DNA from: Lysinibacillus contaminans
GTDB taxonomy: Bacteria; Bacillota; Bacilli; Bacillales_A; Planococcaceae
NCBI RefSeq assembly: GCF_001278945.1
Contig: NZ_LGRV01000003.1
Coordinates: 1,302,001 to 1,366,000 of the forward strand
Direction: 5' to 3'
DNA: 64,000 bases
The notes beneath the pieces were generated by a model. It was not told the DNA's origin. It saw nothing but the letters and a program-made list of their open reading frames with translations, and did not search any database. The position numbers and the translations under genes are program-made. This document shows positions 26,146-34,936 of this stretch, in pieces (the stretch's first letter is position 1; every line of letters starts with the position of its first letter).

Positions 26146-26754
26146 TTACTGTAAATGCGACGTACTACCGATTTCTTTTACTTCCCATTGATCATTCACT
26201 GCATCCACGATTGTGACACTTGTGTCTTCAATCGTAGGCAGTGCCCATATTTGTCCAATACCTCTTCCTAAAATAGCATTTACGATACATTTAATCGTCA
26301 CCCCGTGCGACACGATTAAAATCGTATCATCCGGATATTGCTTAGCAATACTTTTCAAGGCATACATCGCACGCTCAGTTACAGCGCCAAAGCTTTCTGT
26401 ATGAGTCGCAATAAATTGAGCTGGGTAATCAGTATATACTTCATAAGCGAAACGATCGAACTCACGAATTTCGTCGATGGTCATGCCCTGCCAGTTCCCT
26501 AAATTAATTTCACGCAAATCATCTTCATAAAAAATAGGTATATTTTTATCGTGCACTAAATAGTGAAGCGTTTCCTTTGTACGTTCACTTGAACTACAGT
26601 ATGCCGCTGCAAACGGTACGTTCTTTAATTGTTCACCTAGTTTTTTCGCACGCAAAATACCATCAGACGATAAAGGTGAGTCTAGCCACCCCTGCAACCT
26701 ATGTTCTTTATTCCAAACAGTTTCCCCATGTCTAACAAGATAAAACATTGTCAT
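26146..26754 (-). CDS. Histidine phosphatase family protein
   Basis: 202-aa phosphoglycerate-mutase-like phosphatase. LVRHGETVWNKEHRLQGWLDSPLS is the classic N-terminal motif with the phosphorylated His, the second Arg is in SSERTKETLH, and VSHGVTIKCI carries the second His. It is placed between cobD and cobU, 13 bp before the latter, so a role as a second alpha-ribazole/cobalamin phosphatase or a house-cleaning phosphatase is likely. The operon thus has two members of this family. Confidence 0.82.
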   Translation of the reverse strand: MTMFYLVRHGETVWNKEHRLQGWLDSPLSSDGILRAKKLGEQLKNVPFAAAYCSSSERTKETLHYLVHDKNIPIFYEDDLREINLGNWQGMTIDEIREFDRFAYEVYTDYPAQFIATHTESFGAVTERAMYALKSIAKQYPDDTILIVSHGVTIKCIVNAILGRGIGQIWALPTIEDTSVTIVDAVNDQWEVKEIGSTSHLQ

Positions 26755-26768
26755 TTATCTCACCCTTG

Positions 26769-27848
26769 CTATATTGTTTTAAACCATTCCTCTAAACAGC
26801 CATGTAAATGTGACATTGCTGTAATATCCTTCATCCCCACGCGAAACCATTTTCCGTTAAGACCTTTAAAATTTTTCGTATGCCGTAATACGATACCTTT
26901 CGCCAAACAGTACGAAAAAAACACATCTGCATCATTTGACTTCGGTAACGAAAAGCACACATAATTCGTTACACTGTTCGTTACTTGACAGCCATGCGCT
27001 ATTAAAAATTCATGCAACCATTGTCGTTGTGTAGCCGCATGTTGTATAGCATTATGGCAATAGTCTTTCTCGTCTAAACAGCCTGCACCTATCACAAGTG
27101 CAAAAGCATTGATATTCCAATGCGGTAACATTTCCTTAAGTGTTGCCACAATGCCTGGACTGGCTACTAAATAGCCAAGGCGTAGTCCAGGTATAGCATA
27201 CATTTTTGTCATTGAACGCACAACAATGACATGTGGATTTTCCGCCACACAATCAATCAGAGAAAAATCTTCGCTTACCCAGTCGATAAATGCTTCATCG
27301 AAAATAATTTCACATTGAACTTTTGCCCCGTGTACGATTAATTGCTCCAGTTCATTCTTTTTAGGAAGTACCCCAGTTGGATTGTTTGGCGTACAAATGA
27401 TTAATGCATCTGCTACCATCATTTCCTCAAATAAACGGTCCATCGGCAGTGCGTATTGAATAACATCTTCAACGATAACTGATATAACTTCCGCATGTGC
27501 TGCTTTTAACGTCCGTTCGTACTCGGCAAAAGTCGGATGAATGACAATCACTCGTTTTTTTTCATAGCGTCTGGCTAGAACGCTAAATAACTCAGATGCG
27601 CCATTTCCAAGTAATACTGTTTCTTTTGGCAGTCCATGAAAAGCCGTTACCTTCGATAAAAATGGTTCCCCATCTGGATCAGGATAACGCTGAATTAACG
27701 GAAAAAATGTACGCCAACGTGCCTCAACAAATGGCGGAGGACCCGCGGCATTAACATTTTCACTAAAATCATAAACTTCTGTTGGCATAGCGAGCCCAAG
27801 CTGGCCATACACATTGTGCGGATTTGCTCCGTGATTAGGCAATTGCAA
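26769..27848 (-). CDS. cobD: Threonine-phosphate decarboxylase
   Basis: 359-aa fold-type I PLP enzyme making (R)-1-aminopropan-2-ol phosphate, the linker between corrin and nucleotide loop. HGANP at the start, DFSENVNAAGPP, CTPNNPTGVLP, the Asp in IIFDEAFIDW and the PLP lysine in SMTKMYAIPGLRLGY fit the CobD branch of HisC-like proteins. It overlaps cbiB by 14 bp, its pathway partner. Confidence 0.87.
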   Translation of the reverse strand: MQLPNHGANPHNVYGQLGLAMPTEVYDFSENVNAAGPPPFVEARWRTFFPLIQRYPDPDGEPFLSKVTAFHGLPKETVLLGNGASELFSVLARRYEKKRVIVIHPTFAEYERTLKAAHAEVISVIVEDVIQYALPMDRLFEEMMVADALIICTPNNPTGVLPKKNELEQLIVHGAKVQCEIIFDEAFIDWVSEDFSLIDCVAENPHVIVVRSMTKMYAIPGLRLGYLVASPGIVATLKEMLPHWNINAFALVIGAGCLDEKDYCHNAIQHAATQRQWLHEFLIAHGCQVTNSVTNYVCFSLPKSNDADVFFSYCLAKGIVLRHTKNFKGLNGKWFRVGMKDITAMSHLHGCLEEWFKTI

Positions 27849-28791
27849 GAATAAGCACCTCCACTGCTATTATCACGAGCGTAAAGAGTAAAGTCGCCAC
27901 GCGCATATGAATGACGGCTGTTACAATATGCTCCTTCGTCAAAGGGACTAATTTCTCCCCCATTGTCGCTCGAAAAGATTCAATTCCTTGATACGTATTT
28001 TTACCGCCAAGCTGTACGCCTAATTGCACAGCTGTCGCGGCTTCTAAATAACCACTATTCGGACTTGGATGCTTTTTAGCGTCTCGCAACCAACGTTTCA
28101 AACGTTTACCAAGTGACACATTCGTTTCATTTTTCGTGCCAAGTACCATTAATAGCCCCGTTATACGACTTGGTACAAAATTCAACACATCATCAAGCTT
28201 CGCCGCAAACATACCAAAGTCTTGGTATGTTTCATTTTTATAGCCAATCATCGAGTCTAACGTATTAACCGCTTTATAACCCCATAAACCGATAGCGCCA
28301 AATAAAAACGCGTAAAACAACGGCGCTGTTACTCCATCGCTCGTATTTTCTGACACTGTTTCAACGACGCCACGAACAATTTCATCCTCGTTGAGCTTTT
28401 CTGTATCGCGCCCAACAATCCACGATAGCTTCACACGGGCCTCTGCAATATCACCTTTTACAAGTGGCTCATACACCGCCATGGCTGCCTCTTTCAAACT
28501 ACGTTGTGCTAAACCTATACCTATTAATAGTCCTTCCACAACAATTCCAAACATCACACTAACATTATAGCTAACAAGTATAATTGCCGTTACAACAAAC
28601 ATCGTCGTACCCACGACTGCAAGCGCCATAATCATGCCACGTAATTTACGCATTTCCCCCTTATTCCATAGCTCGGTTTGCGACTGAATTAGTTTCCCTA
28701 CCCAGCGCACTGGATGTGGTATTTTCGGTGGATCTCCTACAACTAAATCGAATACTAGCCCGATGATACAGGCGATCATCAGCGCAATCAT
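27835..28791 (-). CDS. cbiB: Adenosylcobinamide-phosphate synthase
   Basis: 318-aa membrane enzyme that attaches aminopropanol (phosphate) to adenosylcobyric acid. VFDLVVGDPPKIPHPVRWVGK at the N-terminus, ENTSDGVTAPLFY, NTLDSMIGYKN and SPNSGYLEAATAVQLGVQLGG are the conserved CbiB blocks. It overlaps cbiZ by 4 bp (ATGA) and cobD by 14 bp. Confidence 0.9.
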   Translation of the reverse strand: MIALMIACIIGLVFDLVVGDPPKIPHPVRWVGKLIQSQTELWNKGEMRKLRGMIMALAVVGTTMFVVTAIILVSYNVSVMFGIVVEGLLIGIGLAQRSLKEAAMAVYEPLVKGDIAEARVKLSWIVGRDTEKLNEDEIVRGVVETVSENTSDGVTAPLFYAFLFGAIGLWGYKAVNTLDSMIGYKNETYQDFGMFAAKLDDVLNFVPSRITGLLMVLGTKNETNVSLGKRLKRWLRDAKKHPSPNSGYLEAATAVQLGVQLGGKNTYQGIESFRATMGEKLVPLTKEHIVTAVIHMRVATLLFTLVIIAVEVLILAIA

Positions 28792-29471
28792 ATTGGATTC
28801 TCCTCTTTATCTTTTTTATATTTTCGGATCGCTTCTCGCATTGTCTCGTAGACACCATGTCCAATGACTTTGCCGAGCATCGTAATCGGACCCGCGTATT
28901 GGTGATAGTCTCCCTCTTCCGTTGACGCAATGAGAAGGCTATCTGTTGATGTACCTGTTGCTAACGTTCCCGTGGTTGGATCTACTATTTCTTCATCGAA
29001 AAGTGCTTTGACCTTCGCCTCAGTCGTCGAAATCATTGCTTGAAATAATGCCTCGTCCGATAACTTTCCATTAATCAGCACCCATGTATTAATGGTGCCT
29101 GCATGGTATTGCTCCTGTCTTTGAAACGCGCGTGTAATATCAACAGCATTCCCAAGCCCTGCTGTAATCATGACAACAATTCGAATCCCTTCGTAGTCGA
29201 ACTCACGCACTGTTGCGTAGCGCGCATAGACAGCAGTCATCATCGCAACCGTATTTGACGCTGTAAAACCTTCACTCTCTATAAATCGCTTCAGCTCTTC
29301 ATGAGGATGACGCTCATCATATTTATAAGGCACTGTCCGATTAACAAAATTCGCATAATAACCAAAACCTGGGTTATGCATTGCTGATGAGACCACTTTT
29401 AATGGCTTATCCATTTGTAAGGCTACATATTGGTCAGTAATTTTGACATGTTCTTTTTGAAGCAAAACCAT
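28788..29471 (-). CDS. cbiZ: Adenosylcobinamide amidohydrolase
   Basis: 227-aa CbiZ-family enzyme that cuts the aminopropanol tail from scavenged cobinamides or pseudo-cobalamin, giving adenosylcobyric acid for rebuilding by CbiB. Recognisable blocks are GIRIVVMITAGLGNAVD, GTINTWVLINGKLSDEAL and TGTLATGTSTDSLLIA. First gene of the salvage operon; AGGAGGGC precedes the ATG. No corrin-ring (cbi/cob) genes are in the window, consistent with salvage only. Confidence 0.9.
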   Translation of the reverse strand: MVLLQKEHVKITDQYVALQMDKPLKVVSSAMHNPGFGYYANFVNRTVPYKYDERHPHEELKRFIESEGFTASNTVAMMTAVYARYATVREFDYEGIRIVVMITAGLGNAVDITRAFQRQEQYHAGTINTWVLINGKLSDEALFQAMISTTEAKVKALFDEEIVDPTTGTLATGTSTDSLLIASTEEGDYHQYAGPITMLGKVIGHGVYETMREAIRKYKKDKEENPI

Positions 29472-29488
29472 TATTTCGCCCTCCTAAA

Positions 29489-29522
29489 ACAAAAAAACAA
29501 ATTCCCGTTCATCAGAATTTGT
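29489..29522 (-). terminator. Leader terminator before cbiZ
   Basis: 8-bp stem ACAAATTC/GAATTTGT with a 10-nt loop and a U7 tract on the minus strand, only about 18 bp upstream of the cbiZ start. It lies between the candidate promoter and the gene, so it could act as an attenuator. The 130-nt leader before it does not contain the cobalamin aptamer core. Confidence 0.7.
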
Positions 29523-29628
29523 CTCGTTCATTTAATTAAATATGTACGCACATGGCTAACTTGAACCTAGTAAATTCTCTTTTAAGCAATATAAGAATCG
29601 ACATTTTTTCAATATTCATTTAATCGAA

Positions 29629-29658
29629 ATTGTATCATAATAATAACATAAAAAACAA
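29629..29658 (-). promoter_or_regulatory. Candidate promoter of the B12 salvage operon
   Basis: TTGTTT (29658-29653) and TACAAT (29634-29629) on the minus strand, spaced 18 bp, about 160 bp before cbiZ. Confidence 0.45.
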
Positions 29659-29796
29659 TGCCATTTAGCTGAAAATTCCTACGTTTAGACTAAGCACATA
29701 TCATTTACTTAGGAATATTTTCACTGTCATTAAAAGTGTGTAAATATATAAGTTAAACTTTAGTATCTTGCAAACTATTACCTATACAATCATACG

Positions 29797-29872
29797 GCAT
29801 GCTTCTGTCACTGCGCTTTCGTAGCAAAAGAAAATTGCTAGTCGCGAATGTCCGCGGTGTTAGATAATAGTT
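29797..29872. repeat. Intergenic repeat copy B
   Basis: Second copy of the element at 216-296, same orientation, with shared blocks GCATGCT, CGCTTTCGT, GCAAAA, GCTAG and CGAATGTCC...GTGTTAG. It lies in the gap upstream of the B12 operon. Confidence 0.5.
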
Positions 29873-29898
29873 CAAATCTTTAATTCAATATAAATATA

Positions 29899-29931
29899 GG
29901 AGATATCTTTTTTCTGAAGACACCTCCCTAT
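29899..29931 (-). terminator. Hairpin after small membrane gene
   Basis: 11-bp stem (GGAGGUGUCUU with AAGAUAUCUCC, two G-U pairs) directly after the stop of the small membrane protein gene. The following sequence is AT-rich but not a clean U-run, so it may be a weak terminator. Confidence 0.45.
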
Positions 29932-29933
29932 TG

Positions 29934-30119
29934 CTATTGTTGCTTCGATTTTAAGTTTTTAAAACGAACAATTGAGCCTGCGATGATAAATACCCAGCCG
30001 ATGCCAATACAGACAAACTTCATAGATTTCGTAGATGCTGGCAGTATATCTAGAATTGTTAAACAAACAATTAATATACCGATCACTGAAAGACCCATGC
30101 CAAATACTAGTTTATTCAC
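29934..30119 (-). CDS. Small two-helix membrane protein
   Basis: 61 aa with two hydrophobic segments (about 4-24 and 34-52) and a basic C-terminus (RFKNLKSKQQ). GTG start at 30119 supported by AGGGGG seven bases upstream. No family recognised; it looks like the many short membrane proteins of Bacillales. It lies 98 bp downstream of the aspartokinase gene on the same strand. Confidence 0.7.
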   Translation of the reverse strand: MNKLVFGMGLSVIGILIVCLTILDILPASTKSMKFVCIGIGWVFIIAGSIVRFKNLKSKQQ

Positions 30120-30216
30120 TTTTGTTCCCCCTATCTCTCTGCCATCGATTCTACCTTATTCTAGCGAAAAAGAAAACACTAATCCAAGCCGCGATGGCTG
30201 AATTAGTGTCATGTGA

Positions 30217-31575
30217 CTACGCTTTTACTGGTGAAAAAAACTCTCCATAAAGAGCTTGTAAAATTTGGTTTTCAAATTCCTCTAATACACCAAATACTAA
30301 GCTAACCTCTGATGATCCTTGATTGATCATTTCGATATTAGCACCTGTTTTTGAAATAGCCGTTGCAGCACGTGCTGCCAGACCCGTGTTATTTCGCATA
30401 CCTTCTCCTACAATAACAATCATAGAGAAGCCATGACACATTTGTACATCATCAGCAAATAATTCAGTTTTCACACGAGACATAATACGCTCTTCAATTT
30501 CTGGTGTTAGCTGATTCGAACGCATAATCACCGAAATATCATCAAGCCCTGATGGTGTATGTTCGTATGAAATGTTCTCATCTTCTAAAATATGCAATAG
30601 CTTTCGACCAAAGCCAATTTCGCGGTTCATCAAATATTTTGAAACATATAACGTCGAAAAACCACTATCAGCTGAAATTCCTGTGACTGGACGACCTGTT
30701 GCTTTTCGAGTAGGCACGATACGTGTACCAGGAGCAGAAGGATTATTCGTGTTTTTAATGTTAACCGGCACCCCAATCTTGTACACAGGCATTAATGCTT
30801 CATCATGGAAGACAGAAAAACCTGCATAGGATAATTCGCGCATTTCGCGATATGTGATTTCTTTAATCTCCACTGGGTCATTGACAACTTTTGGATTTGC
30901 AGAGAATACACAGTCTACATCCGTAAAGTTTTCATATAGCTCAGCTTCAACAGCTGCTGCTAAAATTGATCCAGTAATATCCGATCCCCCACGATCAAAT
31001 GTGCGTAATACACCTGCTTTTGTATAGCCAAAGAAGCCAGGGAAAACAATAATTTCCTCTGTATTTTTAAGAGAAGCTAGATTTTCATATGCTTCAGGTA
31101 GTGCAAATGTACGCTCTGGTAGGTCATTTACAACTAAGCCTTCTTTTGGACTTACGTAACGTGCAGGCATACCGATCGAATTAAAGTACGTAGCGATTAG
31201 CTTCGCGTTATTGTCTTCTCCTGACGCTTTTAGACTATCTACGAATAATTCTGTATTGGATTTGTCCCCTTGTAGGCGTTCTCGTAGATCATTTGCAATC
31301 ACTTCACAAATTGTATTATTTAAATTTAAACCATCAGCAATCGCCTTATAGCGACTCACTACTGTTTGTATTTTTGTCTCTATATCGGTATTGTTCAGCG
31401 CTGCATCTGCTAAATCAATGAGTAAATCTGTTACTTTAATATCGTCGCCTGAGCGTTTCCCAGGTGCTGATACGGCTACGATTTTACGTGACGGATTTGC
31501 TTTCACAATGCCTGCCACTTTTTGAATTTGTTCAGCGCTCGCTACTGATGTTCCACCGAATTTACATACGATCAT
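30217..31575 (-). CDS. Aspartate kinase (YclM/ThrD-type)
   Basis: 452-aa aspartokinase making aspartyl phosphate for Lys, Thr and Met synthesis. CKFGGTSVAS at the N-terminus, FPGFFGYTKAG, TFDRGGSDITG (substrate and ATP binding) and ELSYAGFSVFHDEALMP are typical; two ACT domains fill the last 150 residues. The length and sequence fit the monofunctional threonine-responsive B. subtilis YclM (aspartokinase III), not the lysine-riboswitch LysC. ATG at 31575 chosen; a TTG three codons earlier is less well spaced from AGGA. Confidence 0.9.
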   Translation of the reverse strand: MIVCKFGGTSVASAEQIQKVAGIVKANPSRKIVAVSAPGKRSGDDIKVTDLLIDLADAALNNTDIETKIQTVVSRYKAIADGLNLNNTICEVIANDLRERLQGDKSNTELFVDSLKASGEDNNAKLIATYFNSIGMPARYVSPKEGLVVNDLPERTFALPEAYENLASLKNTEEIIVFPGFFGYTKAGVLRTFDRGGSDITGSILAAAVEAELYENFTDVDCVFSANPKVVNDPVEIKEITYREMRELSYAGFSVFHDEALMPVYKIGVPVNIKNTNNPSAPGTRIVPTRKATGRPVTGISADSGFSTLYVSKYLMNREIGFGRKLLHILEDENISYEHTPSGLDDISVIMRSNQLTPEIEERIMSRVKTELFADDVQMCHGFSMIVIVGEGMRNNTGLAARAATAISKTGANIEMINQGSSEVSLVFGVLEEFENQILQALYGEFFSPVKA

Positions 31576-31630
31576 AACTATCAAATCCTAACTTTTTAAA
31601 ATGAGTGTACCTTCCCAAAAAACAATTGAA

Positions 31631-31645
31631 TGTACACAGTGTACA
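31631..31645. promoter_or_regulatory. Palindromic operator at the aspartokinase promoter
   Basis: TGTACACAGTGTACA: two perfect 7-bp arms around a single central base. It covers the -10 box of the aspartokinase promoter, the position expected of a repressor site. The regulator is unknown. Confidence 0.65.
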
Positions 31646-31666
31646 AACTATCATTCTCCACGTCAA
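31638..31666 (-). promoter_or_regulatory. Aspartokinase promoter
   Basis: TTGACG (31666-31661) and TACACT (31643-31638) on the minus strand with an ideal 17-bp spacer, about 60 bp before the start codon. Confidence 0.7.
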
Positions 31667-31889
31667 TACAATTTCAAAAATTCACGCAATTTAATTTTGA
31701 AATATGGGCAATTTTCGCACCATTTGGTTTATTATACGGATTTCAAGTGAAATAGTTAAGGTTTTTTTATAATTTTTTCATTCAGCTCACCTATTTAGAA
31801 AAATATTTACTTGAGCTAGCTTAAAATATCTATGGAATTAGATACTTTTAAGGCTACTTGTAAAAAAGCAAGCGAATATCACTTGGTTT
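31667..31889. other. Gene-free spacer
   Basis: AT-rich stretch between the aspartokinase promoter and the NERD gene stop. I see no coding frame, clear terminator or repeat. Confidence 0.4.
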
Positions 31890-32663
31890 CTACACCAAAA
31901 TGCTTTGTAACAGCTTTTCAATCCTTTTTTGCTCACGTCTTGAAAGCTCTATCCCCTGTCTTTCTTCTATATAATAAAGTAAACGCTTACTTTCATTAGT
32001 ATACGCTGAAAAAATCGGGGTGTTTGTGCTATTTTCAACATTAATCTGTGTCGATTCATTTGCAAAATATACGGTTCCCTGCACCCAGATGTCCAGTTGA
32101 TTTAGACGTAAAAATTCATGTAATCGATAGGCATGTGTTGTCACCTGTTTGACAGGATTATAAAAGGTAGTCTCACCTGAACGATGTTTAGTTTGTCGTA
32201 GTCTCTGGTCAGTTGCATCGCCTTCAATAACACCTGAGAGATTTTTTACCTCAACTACGAATACACCACTTGGTCCGACAACAATAGTGTCTAATTGACT
32301 TTCCTTATTTCCAATCACCACTCTCACATCCGGAAAAACCGAGTATGTATTTGGCAGCTCCGAGAGTAGATAGAGTGCCTTGTCTTCACCTGCAAGACCA
32401 GCTGTCACTTTACCAAGCTGATTTTTTAACATTGATTGGCGACATATATACAAAGCAACAAGTGCCGCAGAAATAATTGTCCAAATCACTTGGTCCCAAT
32501 GCCACTGAATGAACACGACGAGTAGAACACCTATGACCGATACTATCCGGTGCAAATAGCGTCTCATTGTTAAATTTTTGATATCTCTTTCTAGTTGTCG
32601 TTCGTGCTGATAAATTTTTGCCATTCTACCATTTAAAAAAAGATTGATTAGCAAAGTAATCAA
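31890..32663 (-). CDS. NERD-domain protein
   Basis: 257-aa protein with two N-terminal hydrophobic segments (about 38-55 and 60-74) and a nuclease-related NERD domain (about 85-200; AGLAGEDKALYLL, QLDTIVVGPSGVFVVEVKNLSGVIEG). The Asp and the EVK pair are the candidate catalytic residues of this PD-(D/E)XK-like fold. It begins 5 bp after the topoisomerase III gene, so both are probably one operon and it may act on DNA. TTG at 32663 has GGAAAGGG nine bases upstream; ATG at 32624 is the alternative. Confidence 0.82.
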   Translation of the reverse strand: MITLLINLFLNGRMAKIYQHERQLERDIKNLTMRRYLHRIVSVIGVLLVVFIQWHWDQVIWTIISAALVALYICRQSMLKNQLGKVTAGLAGEDKALYLLSELPNTYSVFPDVRVVIGNKESQLDTIVVGPSGVFVVEVKNLSGVIEGDATDQRLRQTKHRSGETTFYNPVKQVTTHAYRLHEFLRLNQLDIWVQGTVYFANESTQINVENSTNTPIFSAYTNESKRLLYYIEERQGIELSRREQKRIEKLLQSILV

Positions 32664-32668
32664 TCTTT

Positions 32669-34744
32669 TTAACCCTTTCCATTTTGTTCTGTATTTGCAA
32701 AGACAAATGCCAATTTCGCATTTTCTAGTTTTAGTTTTGCCTTACCCTTTTTCCCACTTTTCCATGTAAAACGTATTTCACGGGTATCTTTGCCGAGCAG
32801 TAACTTTCTCGCGTCTGTCGGTGTAATTTTTCCCTTCATAATGACTTTCGCAATGAAAAATTTACACGCTTTATTCGTACAGCTATAACCTTTAAAGCCT
32901 TCGACTACATCACTGCCACACTCAACACAACGGCCAACCTTTACTATTTCTTTTTCAGCTACTTCCATCTCTAATGCCTTCATACTTGCTGTCGTTTCAT
33001 CAATAAAAGTAAGCATTTCCTGATAAAATGCTGCTGAAGATAGCTTACCATCGACTATGTCCTTGAGTTTTTTACTCCATATGGCAGTTAGTACCGGCGA
33101 CACAACATCATGTCCCTGCAAACTAGCAATCACATCAATGCCAAATTGCGTCGCAACAAAGGATTTTTTCTCACGTGCCATCATTCCAATTGTAATTAAC
33201 TTCTCTAAAATTTCAGCACGTGTTGCAGATGTGCCAATACCTTCTGCGTCCTTTAAACTGGCCTGCAAATTTTTGTCCTCAACAAAACGACCTGCATGAA
33301 ACATTGCATCGAGTAATGTGCTATCCGTATAGCGAGCAGGTGGCTCTGTCATTTTCGATAGTATTTCCTTGCCTAGAAGTGGTACTTCCTGCCCTTTTGT
33401 TAGCAACGGTAACGGCATTTCCTCTTTTTTACGATGTGTCTCGTACAATACCGAAAATCCCTTATCAATGACCATATTGCCACTAGCCTTCAAGAACTCT
33501 CCATTTGATGATAAAAACATCACAGTTTTATCAAGTACATACGGTGGCATAAAAATAGCAAGCAACCTTTTTGCTATTAAATGATAGACTTTTTGCTCAA
33601 GTGGATTTAGTTTTTCCAGCTTTGGCACTGTATCCGTCACCGTAATTGCGTGGTGGTCGGTTAACTTTTTATCATCCACATAGCGTTTTGAATGCATGAC
33701 TTTTTGAATATGTGTTGAATTCGCACGCAACCCCTCTACGACATTTGTATATTCAGGTAATGCGGAAAGTGCTTGTAAATGTTTATCAATGCCCAATGCA
33801 AAATCTGTCGGTAAATGCTTTGATTCCGTACGTGGATAGGTTATCAGCTTCTTCTCGTATAAGCTTTGCGCAATTTTTAACGTGTTAGCAGACGTTATAC
33901 CATAAAACTTATTCGCTTCTTTTTGTAATTCCAGTAAAGAGTGTAACGATGGAGCAAAAATCGTCTTACGTTCTGTGTTTAAGTCCTCCACAATCGCTAG
34001 TGGACCAAGCTTCTGCCAAATACCTTCCGCCTGCTCCTTTGTCTCCACTCGGTTCACCTTACGCGTACGATCTACCCACAGTGCCGAAAAGCCGTTAAAA
34101 TGGCCTGCAATTTGAAAATATGGTTGCGGCACAAAGTTTCGAATTTCTAGCTCTCGCTGCACAACAATCGCTAGTGTCGGCGTCATTACACGCCCAACTT
34201 TTACTGTACGGCCACCTTTTACCGTCGCTGCCCTCGTTAAGTTGAGCCCAATCAACCAATCAAAAATCGTCCGATACATCGCTGCATTACGTAAATTTCG
34301 GATAAGCGGATCCCGTTCATCAAGTAAATGCTCTAATGCTTGACGAATACCCGAATCAGTCGTTTGTGACGTCCAAAACCGCTTCACTGGAAGTTGGCAA
34401 CCTACTTTTTTATAAAACGAATAAAAAATGTTTTCTCCTTCCATTCCAGCATCACACGCATTAATGACAAAATCGTAGTGATTATTCTTTAATTTACTTG
34501 CAATATCCTCATACACCTTATATGCCGTTTTTTTCACCCGAAACTCAAAACGCTGTGGCACCATCGGCAATAACGCCAAATCCCACTTCTTCCATTCGGC
34601 TTTATATTCATGTGGTTCCTTTAGCTCAACTACATGTCCAACAAATGACGCAAAATCAATCGTAAAGGGTAGGCTCATTTTTTTTGCCACTCGTTCAATA
34701 TCACGCATGAGCGATGGCTTTTCTGCAATTAATAAGGCTCGCAA
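32669..34744 (-). CDS. topB: DNA topoisomerase III
   Basis: 691-aa type IA topoisomerase, which relaxes and decatenates DNA. TOPRIM domain at the start (LLIAEKPSLMRDI; VNACDAGMEGENIF), VGRVMTPTLAIVV, the active-site Tyr in LITYPRTES, and a C-terminal zinc-ribbon-like CxxC region (GRCVECGSDVVEGFKGYSCTN). TTG start at 34744 is preceded by AAAGGAGG. A partial second copy of its first 40 codons lies at 39551-39692. Confidence 0.9.
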   Translation of the reverse strand: MRALLIAEKPSLMRDIERVAKKMSLPFTIDFASFVGHVVELKEPHEYKAEWKKWDLALLPMVPQRFEFRVKKTAYKVYEDIASKLKNNHYDFVINACDAGMEGENIFYSFYKKVGCQLPVKRFWTSQTTDSGIRQALEHLLDERDPLIRNLRNAAMYRTIFDWLIGLNLTRAATVKGGRTVKVGRVMTPTLAIVVQRELEIRNFVPQPYFQIAGHFNGFSALWVDRTRKVNRVETKEQAEGIWQKLGPLAIVEDLNTERKTIFAPSLHSLLELQKEANKFYGITSANTLKIAQSLYEKKLITYPRTESKHLPTDFALGIDKHLQALSALPEYTNVVEGLRANSTHIQKVMHSKRYVDDKKLTDHHAITVTDTVPKLEKLNPLEQKVYHLIAKRLLAIFMPPYVLDKTVMFLSSNGEFLKASGNMVIDKGFSVLYETHRKKEEMPLPLLTKGQEVPLLGKEILSKMTEPPARYTDSTLLDAMFHAGRFVEDKNLQASLKDAEGIGTSATRAEILEKLITIGMMAREKKSFVATQFGIDVIASLQGHDVVSPVLTAIWSKKLKDIVDGKLSSAAFYQEMLTFIDETTASMKALEMEVAEKEIVKVGRCVECGSDVVEGFKGYSCTNKACKFFIAKVIMKGKITPTDARKLLLGKDTREIRFTWKSGKKGKAKLKLENAKLAFVFANTEQNGKG

Positions 34745-34886
34745 ACCTTTCCCTCCTTTACAGAACAAACGTTTCATTTATTATAGCTTAAACTACTTCA
34801 GTATTCTATGTATAAAAAGATAAAATGCCAAAAATACAAGAGAGACTCGAAAAAAAAAGATGTGGGAAATCAAGCACTTGAACGAT

Positions 34887-34924
34887 ATTAAAGCCCCCAG
34901 CAGCTTAAGTTGGGGGCTTTAATA
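34887..34924. terminator. Hairpin between topB and murB remnant
   Basis: 13-bp stem ATTAAAGCCCCCA/TGGGGGCTTTAAT around an 11-nt loop. U-runs are short on both sides. It sits after the murB remnant on the minus strand and probably was its terminator. Confidence 0.55.
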
Positions 34925-34936
34925 TATATGTTCTAT

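Noticed and set aside
29536..29619. 27-codon leader peptide before cbiZ
   Set aside because: No ribosome binding site precedes it and its codons show no run of one amino acid; kept only as a remark on the leader.
30217..31700. Lysine riboswitch before the aspartokinase gene
   Set aside because: The leader is only about 60 nt after the promoter and has none of the L-box core; a palindrome on the -10 explains control better.
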